Shown piece by piece: positions 46,579-55,504 of a DNA stretch of 64,000 nucleotides. The DNA lies in the NCBI GenBank assembly GCA_025163595.1, contig CP104100.1, positions 2,418,001 to 2,482,000 of the forward strand, in the 5' to 3' direction. The position numbers were made by a program, and so were the translations under genes. Within the stretch, counting starts at the first letter, position 1, and each line of letters starts with the position of its first letter. Source of the stretch: Phaeobacter sp. G2 (GTDB lineage Bacteria; Pseudomonadota; Alphaproteobacteria; Rhodobacterales; Rhodobacteraceae). The notes beneath the pieces were generated by a model. It made no database searches. It worked only from the letters and a program-made list of their open reading frames with translations, and was not told the DNA's origin.

Positions 46579-48135
46579 TCACGTGCCCAGGTGAATGTTG
46601 AACCGGGCGCGTATTTCGGCGTCCAGCACCGGATCAAACCGGGCGGCTGATCGTTCTGACAGGATTTGCTCCTTGCGGGCTGTGGCCTTGTGCAGCAGGT
46701 CCGGTTTGCCCAGCTCAACCCATTCCTTTGGCGAGGTCCGATCCCCTAGCGCCGGATACACATAATCCGCCTGCATGCGCCCCAGGGTCTGGCTGGTGCC
46801 CAGATAGTGACCTGGACCATTCAGACAAACCTCTGCCATCTGATCTAGCGCCAGAGTCTCATCTGTGACCTCAATCCCGCGCACACAGCGCAGCGCCTGT
46901 CCAATAAGGTCGTCGCCCAAGATCAGGGATTCATGGCAAAACCCCAATAGGGAGGCATGCATGCCGGCGGCCTCATAGACCATGTTGAGGCCCGAAAGCC
47001 CGGCCATGACATTGGAACACATTTGCTCCCATCCAGCCTGCATGTCGGGCAGTTTGGAATCTGCGATGCCTGCAGCCGCACCGCCTGGCAGGTCGTAGAA
47101 TTTGTGCATCTGGGCGCAACCCGCTGTCAGCAGCGCCTGTTCACCGGATCCGCCGGTCATGGCACCGGTGCGCAGATCCAGGCCAAAGGGCCAGGTGCCA
47201 AAAATCGCCGGGGCACCGGGTTTCACCGCATTCACATAGACCAACCCCGCAAGGCATTCTGCCACCGCCTGGGTGATGGCACCTGCGATGGTTGAAGGTG
47301 CCGTGGCCCCAGCCATTCCGGCAGAGAGCAGCAGCACGGGCATGCCATGTTTGATGCACTCCTCCATCACTTGGCAGCTTTCGGTGGCAAATTTCATCGG
47401 CGGCACCACAAAGCAGTTGGAGTTGGAGACAAAGGGACGGGCGCGCCATTTGTCTTCTCCACCTGCCAAGAGGTGCAGCATCTCCATTGCCGGGGCAACA
47501 AATCCCGGTTCTGAAAAGGAGGTGCCGATATGTTTGGTGGTGCCAGATGTGGTGGCGTAGATCGAGTTCAGGTCCATCTCCATATTGTCCGCGATGTCGC
47601 GGCAGACCATAGGGCGTTGAACAAAATGGATATTATCTAGCTTATCACAGATCCGGGAAGCATCGTGCAGATCCTGAACCGTTGAATCGCGGTAGTGGCG
47701 TCCCTGGACATCGACCAAATGAACCGCAGCGCCGGCCGTGCCGTAATGTACGCGGTTCCCTGACAGCTCAAGATCATGTTTGCCGTCCCGGCTGAACAGG
47801 GTAACGGAGCGGTTGGCCTTGGCCAGCATGTCCTCCACCAGGGCGCGGGGAAAGCGGATGCGGCCATCCTCGCCCAGGATGCAGCCCGCCTGTGTCAGGT
47901 GGCCGATACCACTGGGTGGGGCATCTGCCAGGCCGATGTGTTCCAGCGCATCCAGGGCGGCGCGGTGAATTTTCTCCATTCCCTCCTGGGTGAGCGGTTT
48001 GAGAGTGCCGCCCTCCATGCCGGGGCGAATGGGACGCAGATGATCGGGCAGGGCGCTGGCACGGGCGGTTCGACGTGCGGCGCGGCCGCCGCTACGCACG
48101 GAGGCAGGGGGCGGGCTGGCAGTTTGATTGGTCAT
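46579..48135 (-). CDS. Trimethylamine methyltransferase (MttB)-family protein
   Basis: Corrinoid-dependent methyltransferase family member of 518 residues. It has no in-frame UAG, so it belongs to the non-pyrrolysine branch, whose studied members demethylate glycine betaine or other quaternary amines. Family segments include RFPRALVEDMLAKANRSVTLFSRDG, VHYGTAGAAVHLVDVQGRHYRDSTVQDLHDASRICD, and GSGEQALLTAGCAQMHKFYDLPGG. The N terminus is a low-complexity Ala/Arg-rich extension of about 30 residues. The ATG at 48135 follows AAGGATCC. No corrinoid protein or methyl acceptor gene lies next to it; a RACo-type activator is encoded 26 kb away at 18.5-20.6 kb. Confidence 0.92.
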   Translation of the reverse strand: MTNQTASPPPASVRSGGRAARRTARASALPDHLRPIRPGMEGGTLKPLTQEGMEKIHRAALDALEHIGLADAPPSGIGHLTQAGCILGEDGRIRFPRALVEDMLAKANRSVTLFSRDGKHDLELSGNRVHYGTAGAAVHLVDVQGRHYRDSTVQDLHDASRICDKLDNIHFVQRPMVCRDIADNMEMDLNSIYATTSGTTKHIGTSFSEPGFVAPAMEMLHLLAGGEDKWRARPFVSNSNCFVVPPMKFATESCQVMEECIKHGMPVLLLSAGMAGATAPSTIAGAITQAVAECLAGLVYVNAVKPGAPAIFGTWPFGLDLRTGAMTGGSGEQALLTAGCAQMHKFYDLPGGAAAGIADSKLPDMQAGWEQMCSNVMAGLSGLNMVYEAAGMHASLLGFCHESLILGDDLIGQALRCVRGIEVTDETLALDQMAEVCLNGPGHYLGTSQTLGRMQADYVYPALGDRTSPKEWVELGKPDLLHKATARKEQILSERSAARFDPVLDAEIRARFNIHLGT

Positions 48136-48171
48136 AGTGAGGATCCTTGATGCAGGAAGTGCAAAGGTGTT

Positions 48172-48279
48172 TCAAAGAGCTGAAGACAACACCCCGCCAG
48201 GGCGCCCGCGGGCGGCCAGGCCTCTGGTGGCACCAATCGTGCGCCAGACCAGATTAACGACACAGCGTTCGGCTCGCAT
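48172..48279 (-). CDS. Candidate small ORF upstream of the MttB-like gene
   Basis: A 35-residue frame starting MRAERCVVNLVWRTIGATRG, with a consensus AGGAGG eight bases before its ATG, stronger than the site of the MttB-like gene itself, which starts 36 bp after its stop. It is basic, with seven Arg and a Gly/Pro-rich second half, and has no family I know. It could be a leader peptide or a real small protein co-transcribed with the methyltransferase gene. Confidence 0.42.
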   Translation of the reverse strand: MRAERCVVNLVWRTIGATRGLAARGRPGGVLSSAL

Positions 48280-48328
48280 AAAGAATTCCTCCTGTTCCCC
48301 CGTACAGCCTTGGCGGTTTTTAGGACCG

Positions 48329-48356
48329 ATTCTAACCTGTTTGCGACTTGTGTGAA
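48329..48356 (-). promoter_or_regulatory. Sigma-70-type promoter for the small ORF/MttB-like unit
   Basis: On the minus strand TTCACA (48356-48351) and TAGAAT (48334-48329) are separated by 16 bp, each one mismatch from consensus. Transcription would begin about 40 bases before the small ORF. Confidence 0.4.
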
Positions 48357-48442
48357 AAATGCGACTTCTTTTTCACGCGCGACCGTTGCGATGAGGCTAT
48401 GGCTCCAGGGCCATTTCAGCGGTTTTTCAACAATGTACTTTT

Positions 48443-48466
48443 CCCTCAGCCGCCTCTGGCTGAGGG
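48443..48466. other. Perfect hairpin in the 48280-48592 spacer
   Basis: CCCTCAGCC (48443-48451) and GGCTGAGGG (48458-48466) form a perfect 9-bp stem with a six-base loop, in the 313-bp spacer between the divergent small ORF and the gene at 48593. A T-rich stretch follows on the plus strand. Apart from this and the minus-strand promoter I see nothing defined in the spacer. Confidence 0.45.
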
Positions 48467-48592
48467 CGCAGATTTTCTTTCCGTTTCGAGCCCTTTCCCT
48501 GAAAAAATGGAACAGCTCGTTAAGGTATTTCTCCGAAAATGGAGGCTCAGGACATACCGCGCTGTGAACGGCGCTAGAACAGGCAAGAAATC

Positions 48593-49120
48593 ATGCCCGC
48601 TGCGCAGATAAATTGGACAAAAATCGGACTACTGCTCGCTGTGGGCACGTTTTCGGCTGTGGCCGTTCCGGCGATGTCCGGGGACTGGAACTCTCCCAAC
48701 TTTTTCTCACCTCAACACGAACAAATAGGCGCAACAGACGAAAGCTTTAACCAGCCTGATGACAGCTTGGAGTTTTCCGCTGACAGGGACTATGGGCAAC
48801 TTGTGCTGGGTGGAACCTACAGTCGCGGCAACGGCTCTTTGCTGTCTGGATTTGGAGCCACAGCCAGGACGGAGCAGGTGAGCCTGCGGGCTGGATATGA
48901 TTTTGGCCACAGCCTTGGCTATATTTCTTTGGGGCACCAGCGGGAGCAGGCAGTTAGCGGCCAGGAAGAGACCAACACTTTGGGCATTGGCGTTCGGGTC
49001 TCCCTGAACCGTGCGCTGCAGTTGACCGGTGAATACCTGCATCACGCGCCGTTAGGTTCGGCAGCACATCAAGGCCAATCCCCCAGCCGGATTTCTATCG
49101 GAGCGGCGTTTCGTTTCTAG
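48593..49120 (+). CDS. Putative outer-membrane beta-barrel protein
   Basis: Exported protein of 175 residues. A hydrophobic signal segment (IGLLLAVGTFSAVAVPAMSG) is followed by a polar stretch, then alternating amphipathic strands (GQLVLGGTYSRG, QVSLRAGYDFGHSLGYISLGHQRE, TLGIGVRVSLNRALQLTGEYLHHA) and a C-terminal RISIGAAFRF. The terminal Phe is the BAM recognition signature of outer-membrane barrels. About six to eight strands are expected, so it is a small barrel. No known family; it appears monocistronic. Confidence 0.7.
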   Translation: MPAAQINWTKIGLLLAVGTFSAVAVPAMSGDWNSPNFFSPQHEQIGATDESFNQPDDSLEFSADRDYGQLVLGGTYSRGNGSLLSGFGATARTEQVSLRAGYDFGHSLGYISLGHQREQAVSGQEETNTLGIGVRVSLNRALQLTGEYLHHAPLGSAAHQGQSPSRISIGAAFRF

Positions 49121-49323
49121 GGCCACGCCCCTAGACTTCCCCCTTGGCGGAGCAAATAAGACATGCTAGGAGATTTGGCATGACCAAAACCTGCACCCTG
49201 ATTATTTGCTGCATTTCCTGCTGATTTCCTCAGCGGGCTGGTTTCTGTCGTTTTCTTCACCTTGACAAGTTGCTATGCCCGCGCTGCGCGCTCAGCCCAT
49301 CCGTGTCCGTCCAAGGAGCTGTC

Positions 49324-50733
49324 ATGATGACCTCGAACACCGTGATTAAACTGCACAATACCAAAACCCGTACAAAGTCGGAGTTTACCCCGATTGATGC
49401 GAACAATGTGCGGATGTATCTCTGCGGGCCCACGGTCTATGACCGGGCGCATCTGGGCAATGCACGGCCTGTGGTGGTGTTTGATGTGCTCTATCGGGTG
49501 CTGCGGCAGGTTTATGGCGCTGCGAATGTCACTTACGTGCGCAACTTCACTGATGTCGATGACAAGATCAACGCCACAGCTCTGGCGCGCAAAGAGGCAG
49601 GCGCCCCCGGAACCCTGGAACAGCTGGTTGCAGAGCGCACCGAAGAGACCATCGGCTGGTATCTGAACGACATGGGCAAGCTGGGCGCCCTGGAACCGGA
49701 CCACATGCCGCGGGCGACGCAGTATATTGGCCAGATGGTTGCAATGATCGAGGATCTGATCGCCAAGGGCCATGCCTACGCGGCCGAGGGCCATGTGCTT
49801 TTTGCCGTAGACAGCTGGAAGCAACACTATGGCGCCCTGTCCGGGCGGTCAGTCGATGATATGATTGCCGGCGCCCGCGTCGAAGTGGCACCCTATAAGA
49901 AGAACCCGATGGATTTTGTCCTGTGGAAGCCCTCCACGGATGAGCTGCCGGGGTGGGACAGCCCCTGGGGGCGTGGCCGTCCAGGCTGGCATATTGAGTG
50001 CTCCGCCATGGCCCAGGAACTGCTGGGGGCGACGTTTGATATTCACGGCGGCGGCAATGATCTGATGTTTCCCCACCACGAGAACGAAATCGCCCAAAGC
50101 TGCTGCGCCAATGGCGATGACAGTTTTGCCCGCTACTGGCTGCACAATGAGATGCTGCAGGTCGAGGGCAAGAAGATGTCCAAATCCCTGGGCAACTTCT
50201 TTACTGTGCATGACTTGCTGGTCCAGGGCATTCCCGGCGAGGTGATACGGTTTGTGTTTTTGCAGACCCATTACCGGAAACCAATGGACTGGACTGAGAA
50301 AAAGGCAAAAGAGGCCGAGGCAACGCTGCGCAAGTGGCGTGCGCTGACAGCGGGCATCGAGCCCGCCGCCAACGCTGCTGCCGCAGTCCTGGACGCACTG
50401 GCTGATGATCTCAACACCGCCGGGGCTATTGCCGAGATGCACAAACTGGCCGCCGCAGGCGATGGGCCTGGATTGTTGGCATCGGCCCAGTTGATGGGAC
50501 TTTTGAGTGACGCGCTCGGGGAATGGGCAGAGACGCCCGATTTCGACCTGTCGGCCTATGCGGCGCAGCTTCTGGAGGCACGGGAAGCCGCCATGCAGAG
50601 CAAGGACTTCTCGCAGGTCGACCGGTTGAAGGCTGCATTTGTTACGGCAGGGTTGGAAGTGCGGATGAGCAAGGCCGGTGTTGAACTGGTGCCCGGGCCG
50701 GGATTTGACGCGGCCAAACTGGAGGGGCTGTGA
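49324..50733 (+). CDS. cysS: Cysteinyl-tRNA synthetase
   Basis: Class I synthetase of 469 residues that charges tRNA-Cys. The HIGH-type signature is [16 protein letters not shown], whose Cys binds the active-site zinc; [10 protein letters not shown] carries another zinc ligand, and KMSKSLGN is the ATP-binding loop. The C-terminal DALR-type region is present. I choose ATG 49324 with AAGGAG at ideal spacing. The stop overlaps the cimA start by 1 bp (TGATG). Confidence 0.97.
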   Translation: MMTSNTVIKLHNTKTRTKSEFTPIDANNVRMYLCGPTVYDRAHLGNARPVVVFDVLYRVLRQVYGAANVTYVRNFTDVDDKINATALARKEAGAPGTLEQLVAERTEETIGWYLNDMGKLGALEPDHMPRATQYIGQMVAMIEDLIAKGHAYAAEGHVLFAVDSWKQHYGALSGRSVDDMIAGARVEVAPYKKNPMDFVLWKPSTDELPGWDSPWGRGRPGWHIECSAMAQELLGATFDIHGGGNDLMFPHHENEIAQSCCANGDDSFARYWLHNEMLQVEGKKMSKSLGNFFTVHDLLVQGIPGEVIRFVFLQTHYRKPMDWTEKKAKEAEATLRKWRALTAGIEPAANAAAAVLDALADDLNTAGAIAEMHKLAAAGDGPGLLASAQLMGLLSDALGEWAETPDFDLSAYAAQLLEAREAAMQSKDFSQVDRLKAAFVTAGLEVRMSKAGVELVPGPGFDAAKLEGL

Positions 50734-52355
50734 TGCAGCGCGAACGGCTCTATCTTTACGACACCACCCTGCGCGATGGCCAGCAGACCCAGGGGGTGCA
50801 ATTCTCCACTGCCGAAAAGAAGCAGATCACGCAGGCGCTGGATGATCTGGGGATTGATTACATCGAGGGCGGCTGGCCCGGTGCCAACCCCACCGACAGT
50901 GCGTTTTTTGACGAAGCGCCCAAGACCCGCGCCACCATGACCGCCTTTGGCATGACCAAACGGGCAGGGCGCTCAGCAGAGAATGACGATGTGCTGGCAG
51001 CGGTGATGAATGCCGGCACCTCGGCGGTTTGCCTGGTTGGTAAGTCGCATGATTACCATGTGACGGCAGCATTAGGCATTAGCCTGGAGGAAAACCTGGA
51101 AAATATCCGGGCCTCTGTGGCGCATTTGGTGAGCCAGAGGCGCGAGGCGCTTTATGATGCTGAGCATTTCTTTGATGGCTACAAGGCCAATCCTGAATAC
51201 GCGCTGGCGGCGTGCCGCGCGGCGCTGGATGCAGGGGCGCGTTGGGTGGTCTTATGTGACACCAATGGCGGCGCCATGCCCAGTGAAGTGCGCCGTATCG
51301 TGGCCGAGGTCATAGCGGCAGGCATTCCCGGCGCAAGTCTTGGCATTCACACCCATAATGATACCGAAAATGCCGTGGCCTGTTCTCTGGCCGCGATTGA
51401 GGCCGGGGCACGCCAGGTACAGGGCACCCTGAACGGGTTGGGGGAACGCTGTGGCAATGCCAATCTGACCACCTTGATCCCGACCTTGCTGCTGAAACAA
51501 CCCTATGCCGATCAGTTCGACATTGGCGTCAGTCGGCAGGCGCTTACCGGATTGACCAAGCTCAGCCGGATGTTAGACGACATCCTGAACCGGGTGCCAA
51601 CGAAACAGGCGCCCTATGTCGGCGCCTCGGCCTTTGCTCATAAGGCTGGGTTGCACGCCAGCGCGATCCTCAAAGACCCAACCACCTATGAGCATATCGC
51701 CCCTGAGTTGGTCGGCAATGCGCGGATCATACCGATGTCAAACCAGGCCGGCCAGTCAAACCTGCGCAAACGCCTGATGGATGCCGGGCTGGAGGTTGCC
51801 AAGGGCGACCCGGCCCTGGCGCGTATTCTTGATCGCATCAAAGAGCGTGAGGCCGAGGGTTATTCCTATGATACGGCGCAGGCGTCGTTTGAGCTGCTGG
51901 CCCGGGAAGAACTGGGGCAGAGCACCGATTTCTTTGAGGTCAAGCGCTACAAAGTCACCGTGGAGCGTCGCAAGAACAAATATAATCGCATGATTAGCCT
52001 CTCGGAGGCTGTTGTGGTGGTCAAGGTTGATGGTGAAAAGCGTCTCTCTGTCAGCGAGTCGATGGATGAAACCGGCAGTGACCGGGGGCCGGTGAATGCA
52101 CTGGCAAAGGCGCTGGCCAAGGATCTGGGGCGGTATTCGGCGATTATCAACGATATGCATCTGGTGGATTTCAAAGTGCGGATCACCCAGGGCGGTACCG
52201 AGGCTGTGACCCGTGTTATCATCGACAGCGAAGATGGGCAGGGGCGGCGTTGGTCCACTGTTGGCGTCAGCGCCAATATAATAGACGCCTCTTTTGAGGC
52301 TTTGCTGGATGCCATGCGGTGGAAACTGATGCGGGACAGCGGAGCGCTCAAGTGA
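50733..52355 (+). CDS. cimA: Citramalate synthase (CimA type)
   Basis: Condenses pyruvate and acetyl-CoA to (R)-citramalate, a threonine-independent start of isoleucine synthesis. 540 residues. The DRE-TIM barrel opens LYDTTLRDGQQTQGVQFS; metal-binding HTHNDTENAVA and the GLGERCGNANL motif are clear, and the C-terminal LeuA-type regulatory dimer domain (feedback control) is present. The family also includes 2-isopropylmalate synthase; the WPGANPTDSAFFDEA segment and length favour CimA. It is coupled to cysS by TGATG and to the next gene by a 4-bp overlap. Confidence 0.9.
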   Translation: MQRERLYLYDTTLRDGQQTQGVQFSTAEKKQITQALDDLGIDYIEGGWPGANPTDSAFFDEAPKTRATMTAFGMTKRAGRSAENDDVLAAVMNAGTSAVCLVGKSHDYHVTAALGISLEENLENIRASVAHLVSQRREALYDAEHFFDGYKANPEYALAACRAALDAGARWVVLCDTNGGAMPSEVRRIVAEVIAAGIPGASLGIHTHNDTENAVACSLAAIEAGARQVQGTLNGLGERCGNANLTTLIPTLLLKQPYADQFDIGVSRQALTGLTKLSRMLDDILNRVPTKQAPYVGASAFAHKAGLHASAILKDPTTYEHIAPELVGNARIIPMSNQAGQSNLRKRLMDAGLEVAKGDPALARILDRIKEREAEGYSYDTAQASFELLAREELGQSTDFFEVKRYKVTVERRKNKYNRMISLSEAVVVVKVDGEKRLSVSESMDETGSDRGPVNALAKALAKDLGRYSAIINDMHLVDFKVRITQGGTEAVTRVIIDSEDGQGRRWSTVGVSANIIDASFEALLDAMRWKLMRDSGALK

Positions 52356-53335
52356 TCTCCCAGGCGCTAAAGTTTATCGCGATGTCTGCGGGTATCACCG
52401 CGCTTATCCCGCTTGGCCTGATCCTGTCACAGCCTGTTACACCCATTGAGCCTGCAGCGCCGACCCTGGATTTCACAAGCCTGCTGCAGGACAAACCTCA
52501 GGCTGAGGAGGCTCCCTCTACCGATCCAGAAACCATATATATGAGAGATGGTTACGGGCTTCAGGTAAGGTCCTATTCCAATGGGGATGGGCCACTGGTT
52601 GTCCTGGTGCACGGCTCTGGCTGGAATGGGTTGCAGTTTTCACATCTGGCACCGCAGCTCGCAGGAACCGTCCTGGTGCCGGATCTTCGAGGTCATGGAG
52701 CGCAGCCCGGCAGGCGGGGAGATGTCGACTATATCGGCCAGTTGGAGGATGATCTGGCGGATCTGATTACGGCTAGGGTTGGACTGGATCAAAAGGTCGT
52801 CCTGGTCGGCCATTCCTCAGGTGGTGGTCTGGTGGTGCGCTTTGCTGGCGGTGCACAGGGGGATCTGTTGGATGGCGCGGTGTTATTGGCGCCCTTTCTG
52901 CATCATAGCGCCCCCACCATGCGTGCCAATTCCGGCGGCTGGGCGCAGCCCTTGTTGCGCCGCATCATCGGCCTGTCGATGCTCAATGCGGTTGGCATCA
53001 AGGCCTGGAACCGCCTACCGGTCATTCAGTTCAATATGCCAGCGGAGGTTCTGCAGGGGCCACTGGGGCATCTGGCAACAACCAGCTACAGTTACCGGCT
53101 TAATCAATCCTACGCGCCCAGATCTGACTATCTGAGTGATATCAGGTCGCTACCGGAGTTTCTTCTGCTCGCTGGCGCGCAGGATGAAGCCTTTATCGCT
53201 GAGGCTTACCGCCCATTGATGGAGGCGGAAACAGACAAGGGAGCCTATCAGATCCTGGAAGATACAGGTCATCTAGATCTGGTTGATGAGCCACAAGCTT
53301 TGGCGGCAATTCGGGGGTATTTGGATGCATTTTGA
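52352..53335 (+). CDS. Alpha/beta hydrolase with N-terminal membrane anchor
   Basis: Serine hydrolase of 327 residues related to lysophospholipases. The first 25 residues form an anchor or signal segment (ISQALKFIAMSAGITALIPLGLILSQPV), then a Pro/Ala-rich linker, then the fold: LVHGSGWNGLQFSHLAPQL, the nucleophile elbow LVGHSSGGGLV, and acid and His in AGAQDEAF and TGHLDLVD. It likely acts at the periplasmic face on lipids. It starts with GTG at 52352, overlapping the cimA stop by 4 bp, and overlaps the next gene by 11 bp. Confidence 0.82.
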   Translation: MISQALKFIAMSAGITALIPLGLILSQPVTPIEPAAPTLDFTSLLQDKPQAEEAPSTDPETIYMRDGYGLQVRSYSNGDGPLVVLVHGSGWNGLQFSHLAPQLAGTVLVPDLRGHGAQPGRRGDVDYIGQLEDDLADLITARVGLDQKVVLVGHSSGGGLVVRFAGGAQGDLLDGAVLLAPFLHHSAPTMRANSGGWAQPLLRRIIGLSMLNAVGIKAWNRLPVIQFNMPAEVLQGPLGHLATTSYSYRLNQSYAPRSDYLSDIRSLPEFLLLAGAQDEAFIAEAYRPLMEAETDKGAYQILEDTGHLDLVDEPQALAAIRGYLDAF

Positions 53336-54101
53336 CGAAGACCTCTCCAGCTGTGCAGAGTTGGTCCAGCAGGGCGACCCAGACCGGTTTCTGGCAACCA
53401 TGGCAGCCCCGGTTGCGGCGCGGCCGCTGCTGTTTGCGCTTTACGCGTTTAATCTTGAACTGGCGCGGGCCCCCTGGGCCAGTCAGGAAAGCATGATCGC
53501 CGAGATGCGGGTGCAATGGTGGCGTGATATTGGCGCTGAGATCGCCCAGGGCGGTGCGGTCCGACGCCACCATGTTGCCACCCCTCTGGGGCGGTTGCTG
53601 CGCGCGGGTCTGGCCACACATATTGAGCCCATGGCCGAGGCCCGCCGGTGGGATATCTATAAAGATCCCTTTGAAGATGAGGCGGGGTTTGACCACTATA
53701 TTGACGCCACGTCTGGTGGGCTGATGTGGATGGCTGCGGCTTCCCTTGGTCCGGCGGACGAAGCCGTGGTGCGCAAATATGCCTATGGGGTAGGGATCGC
53801 CAACTGGTTCAGGGCCATTCCCGAGCTGGTGAGCCACAGCCGTATCCCGCTGCTGGATGGCACCCCAGAGGGGCTGCGCCAATTGGCCCGCAAAGGCCTG
53901 GAGCATATCCAGCAGGCGGAAAAACACCGCGCTCTTATTTCAAAAGACGCCGGCTGGGCGCTGTTGTCGGGCTGGCAGGCCAAAGCAATCTTAAAACAGG
54001 CGCTCTCCCAGCCAGACCGTATTGCCGAGGGCAGCCTGGGGCAAAGCGAATTTCGCCGCCGTGCGGGGCTGATGTGGCGGGCTGGACGTGGTCGGTGGTA
54101 G
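53325..54101 (+). CDS. Squalene/phytoene synthase-like protein (NDUFAF6-type)
   Basis: Trans-prenyl-synthase-fold protein of 258 residues. The fold is visible in RPLLFALYAFNLELARAPWASQESMIAEMRVQWWRD and YAYGVGIANWFRAIPELV. The two Asp-rich DxxxD motifs that bind the substrate in true squalene and phytoene synthases are not clear, which points to the NDUFAF6-like branch, linked in mitochondria to complex I assembly. No carotenoid genes are nearby. The ATG at 53325 overlaps the preceding gene by 11 bp, so the run cysS-cimA-hydrolase-this gene is one operon ending at a terminator. Confidence 0.85.
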   Translation: MHFDEDLSSCAELVQQGDPDRFLATMAAPVAARPLLFALYAFNLELARAPWASQESMIAEMRVQWWRDIGAEIAQGGAVRRHHVATPLGRLLRAGLATHIEPMAEARRWDIYKDPFEDEAGFDHYIDATSGGLMWMAAASLGPADEAVVRKYAYGVGIANWFRAIPELVSHSRIPLLDGTPEGLRQLARKGLEHIQQAEKHRALISKDAGWALLSGWQAKAILKQALSQPDRIAEGSLGQSEFRRRAGLMWRAGRGRW

Positions 54102-54138
54102 CTTAGATTTCGGCTGTATCTATCTAACTAAACGGAAA

Positions 54139-54167
54139 AAAAAGGCGCCACAATCGGGCGCCTTTTT
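54139..54167. terminator. Bidirectional terminator
   Basis: AAAAAGGCGCC (54139-54149) pairs with GGCGCCTTTTT (54157-54167) around a seven-base loop. It separates the convergent prenyl-synthase-like and MFS genes. Confidence 0.88.
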
Positions 54168-54191
54168 GCTGTTTGAAACAGGCCTTGGAGA

Positions 54192-55409
54192 TCAGGCCTC
54201 TTTGGGGCGCATGGCCAGCCACACCAGGGCGCCGCCTGCCAGAACCAGGAAGGGCGCCATCGCCATATTGACGGCATTCCAGCCTTCAACCGGATTACCA
54301 CCAGAGCAGTTCATCAGGCCACCAGAGGCCAGAGAGGCCATGGTCACACCACCAAAGACAAGCAGGTCATTGAGCCCCTGCATCCGTCCGCGCTCTTCTG
54401 GCGTATGCGAGGCGGTCAGCATGGTGGTGGCGCCAATAAAGCCAAAGTTCCACCCCACGCCCAGCAGGATCAGGGCGATAAAGAAGTTTTCCAGTTCGAC
54501 CCCCTGCAGCGCCACTGCGCCAGCACCTGCCAGGATCACCAAACCCGCAGCGACAATCTTATGGACGCCAAAGCGCGCAATCAGGTGGCCGGTAAAGAAG
54601 GAGGGCACATACATCGCCAGAACATGCAGGGACACAACATCCGCAGCGTTTCCTTCGGTGAAGCCACATCCCACAACCGCCAAGGGGGTTGAGGTCATCA
54701 CCAGGTTCATCAGCGCGTAAGAGACCATGGAACATATCACCGCCACAGCAATTACCGGGGTTTTCAGCAACTCCATGCGGCTGCGCCCGACGGGCAGATC
54801 TTCGTGGGGGGCTTGTGGTTTGGGGATATTCAGAAACAAAAACAGCCCAGATCCCAACAGGTTGATGGCAATCACTGTCAAATATGTGCCGAAAAAGGGA
54901 ATAACAAAGACCTGGCTTGTCGCCTTGACCAATTGTGGCCCCAGCAAAGCCGAAAGCAATCCGCCCGCCATGACATAAGAAATCGCCTTGGGCCGAAAAC
55001 TCTCAGAGGCGGTATCTGCCGCAGCAAAGCGATAAAACCCATGGGCGCTCATGTAGACGCCGGTCAAAAGACTGCCCAGCAGGAAGACCGGAAAGGACCC
55101 GAGGTAGAGCCCATAGGCACCAACCACCCCGCCCAGAGCGCCAAACATCGCACCAGTAAAAAAGCCGGCGCGCCGTCCCCATTTTTGCATGATCGACGAA
55201 ATGGGGGTCGCCGCAATCATAGATCCCGCAACAATCAAAGAGATCGGCAGGGTGGCAAAACAGGGATTGGAGGCCAGGGACTGGCCAGCAAGTCCGCCAA
55301 TGATAAAAATCATCGGCATTTGTGAGCCGAGAATCGCCTGGGCCAATACCAGGATGGCGACGTTTTTCTTGGCGACGCTGTCGCTCGGGGTGGTCATGTG
55401 ATCTGTCAT
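54192..55409 (-). CDS. Major facilitator superfamily transporter
   Basis: Twelve-helix inner-membrane transporter, about 405 residues. Hydrophobic helices run throughout, and the loop motif between helices 2 and 3 (SIMQKWGRRAGFFTGAM) matches the MFS G-x3-D/G-R-R signature. A second half-repeat includes VGCGFTEGNAADVVSLHVLAMYVPSFFTGHLIARFGVHKIVAAG. The direction and substrate are unknown. Starts at 55409 or 55397 are both possible; neither has a clear ribosome site, and the frame continues open upstream. Divergent from the glycosylase gene. Confidence 0.85.
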   Translation of the reverse strand: MTDHMTTPSDSVAKKNVAILVLAQAILGSQMPMIFIIGGLAGQSLASNPCFATLPISLIVAGSMIAATPISSIMQKWGRRAGFFTGAMFGALGGVVGAYGLYLGSFPVFLLGSLLTGVYMSAHGFYRFAAADTASESFRPKAISYVMAGGLLSALLGPQLVKATSQVFVIPFFGTYLTVIAINLLGSGLFLFLNIPKPQAPHEDLPVGRSRMELLKTPVIAVAVICSMVSYALMNLVMTSTPLAVVGCGFTEGNAADVVSLHVLAMYVPSFFTGHLIARFGVHKIVAAGLVILAGAGAVALQGVELENFFIALILLGVGWNFGFIGATTMLTASHTPEERGRMQGLNDLLVFGGVTMASLASGGLMNCSGGNPVEGWNAVNMAMAPFLVLAGGALVWLAMRPKEA

Positions 55410-55504
55410 ATGGGATGCGTAGCGATCAATATTCAAAGGAACAAGCGGCAAGATCCTCTTTGGTACAATGTCGCAGGAAAAGAGAACGCTTTGAGGAGTT
55501 TGCG

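Noticed and set aside
48280..48592. Open frames on the plus strand in the spacer before 48593
   Set aside because: No ribosome site, no family resemblance and unusual composition; the spacer is better read as regulatory DNA.
53325..54101. Carotenoid or hopanoid gene cluster
   Set aside because: The synthase-like gene has no crt, hpn or shc neighbours and unclear Asp motifs.
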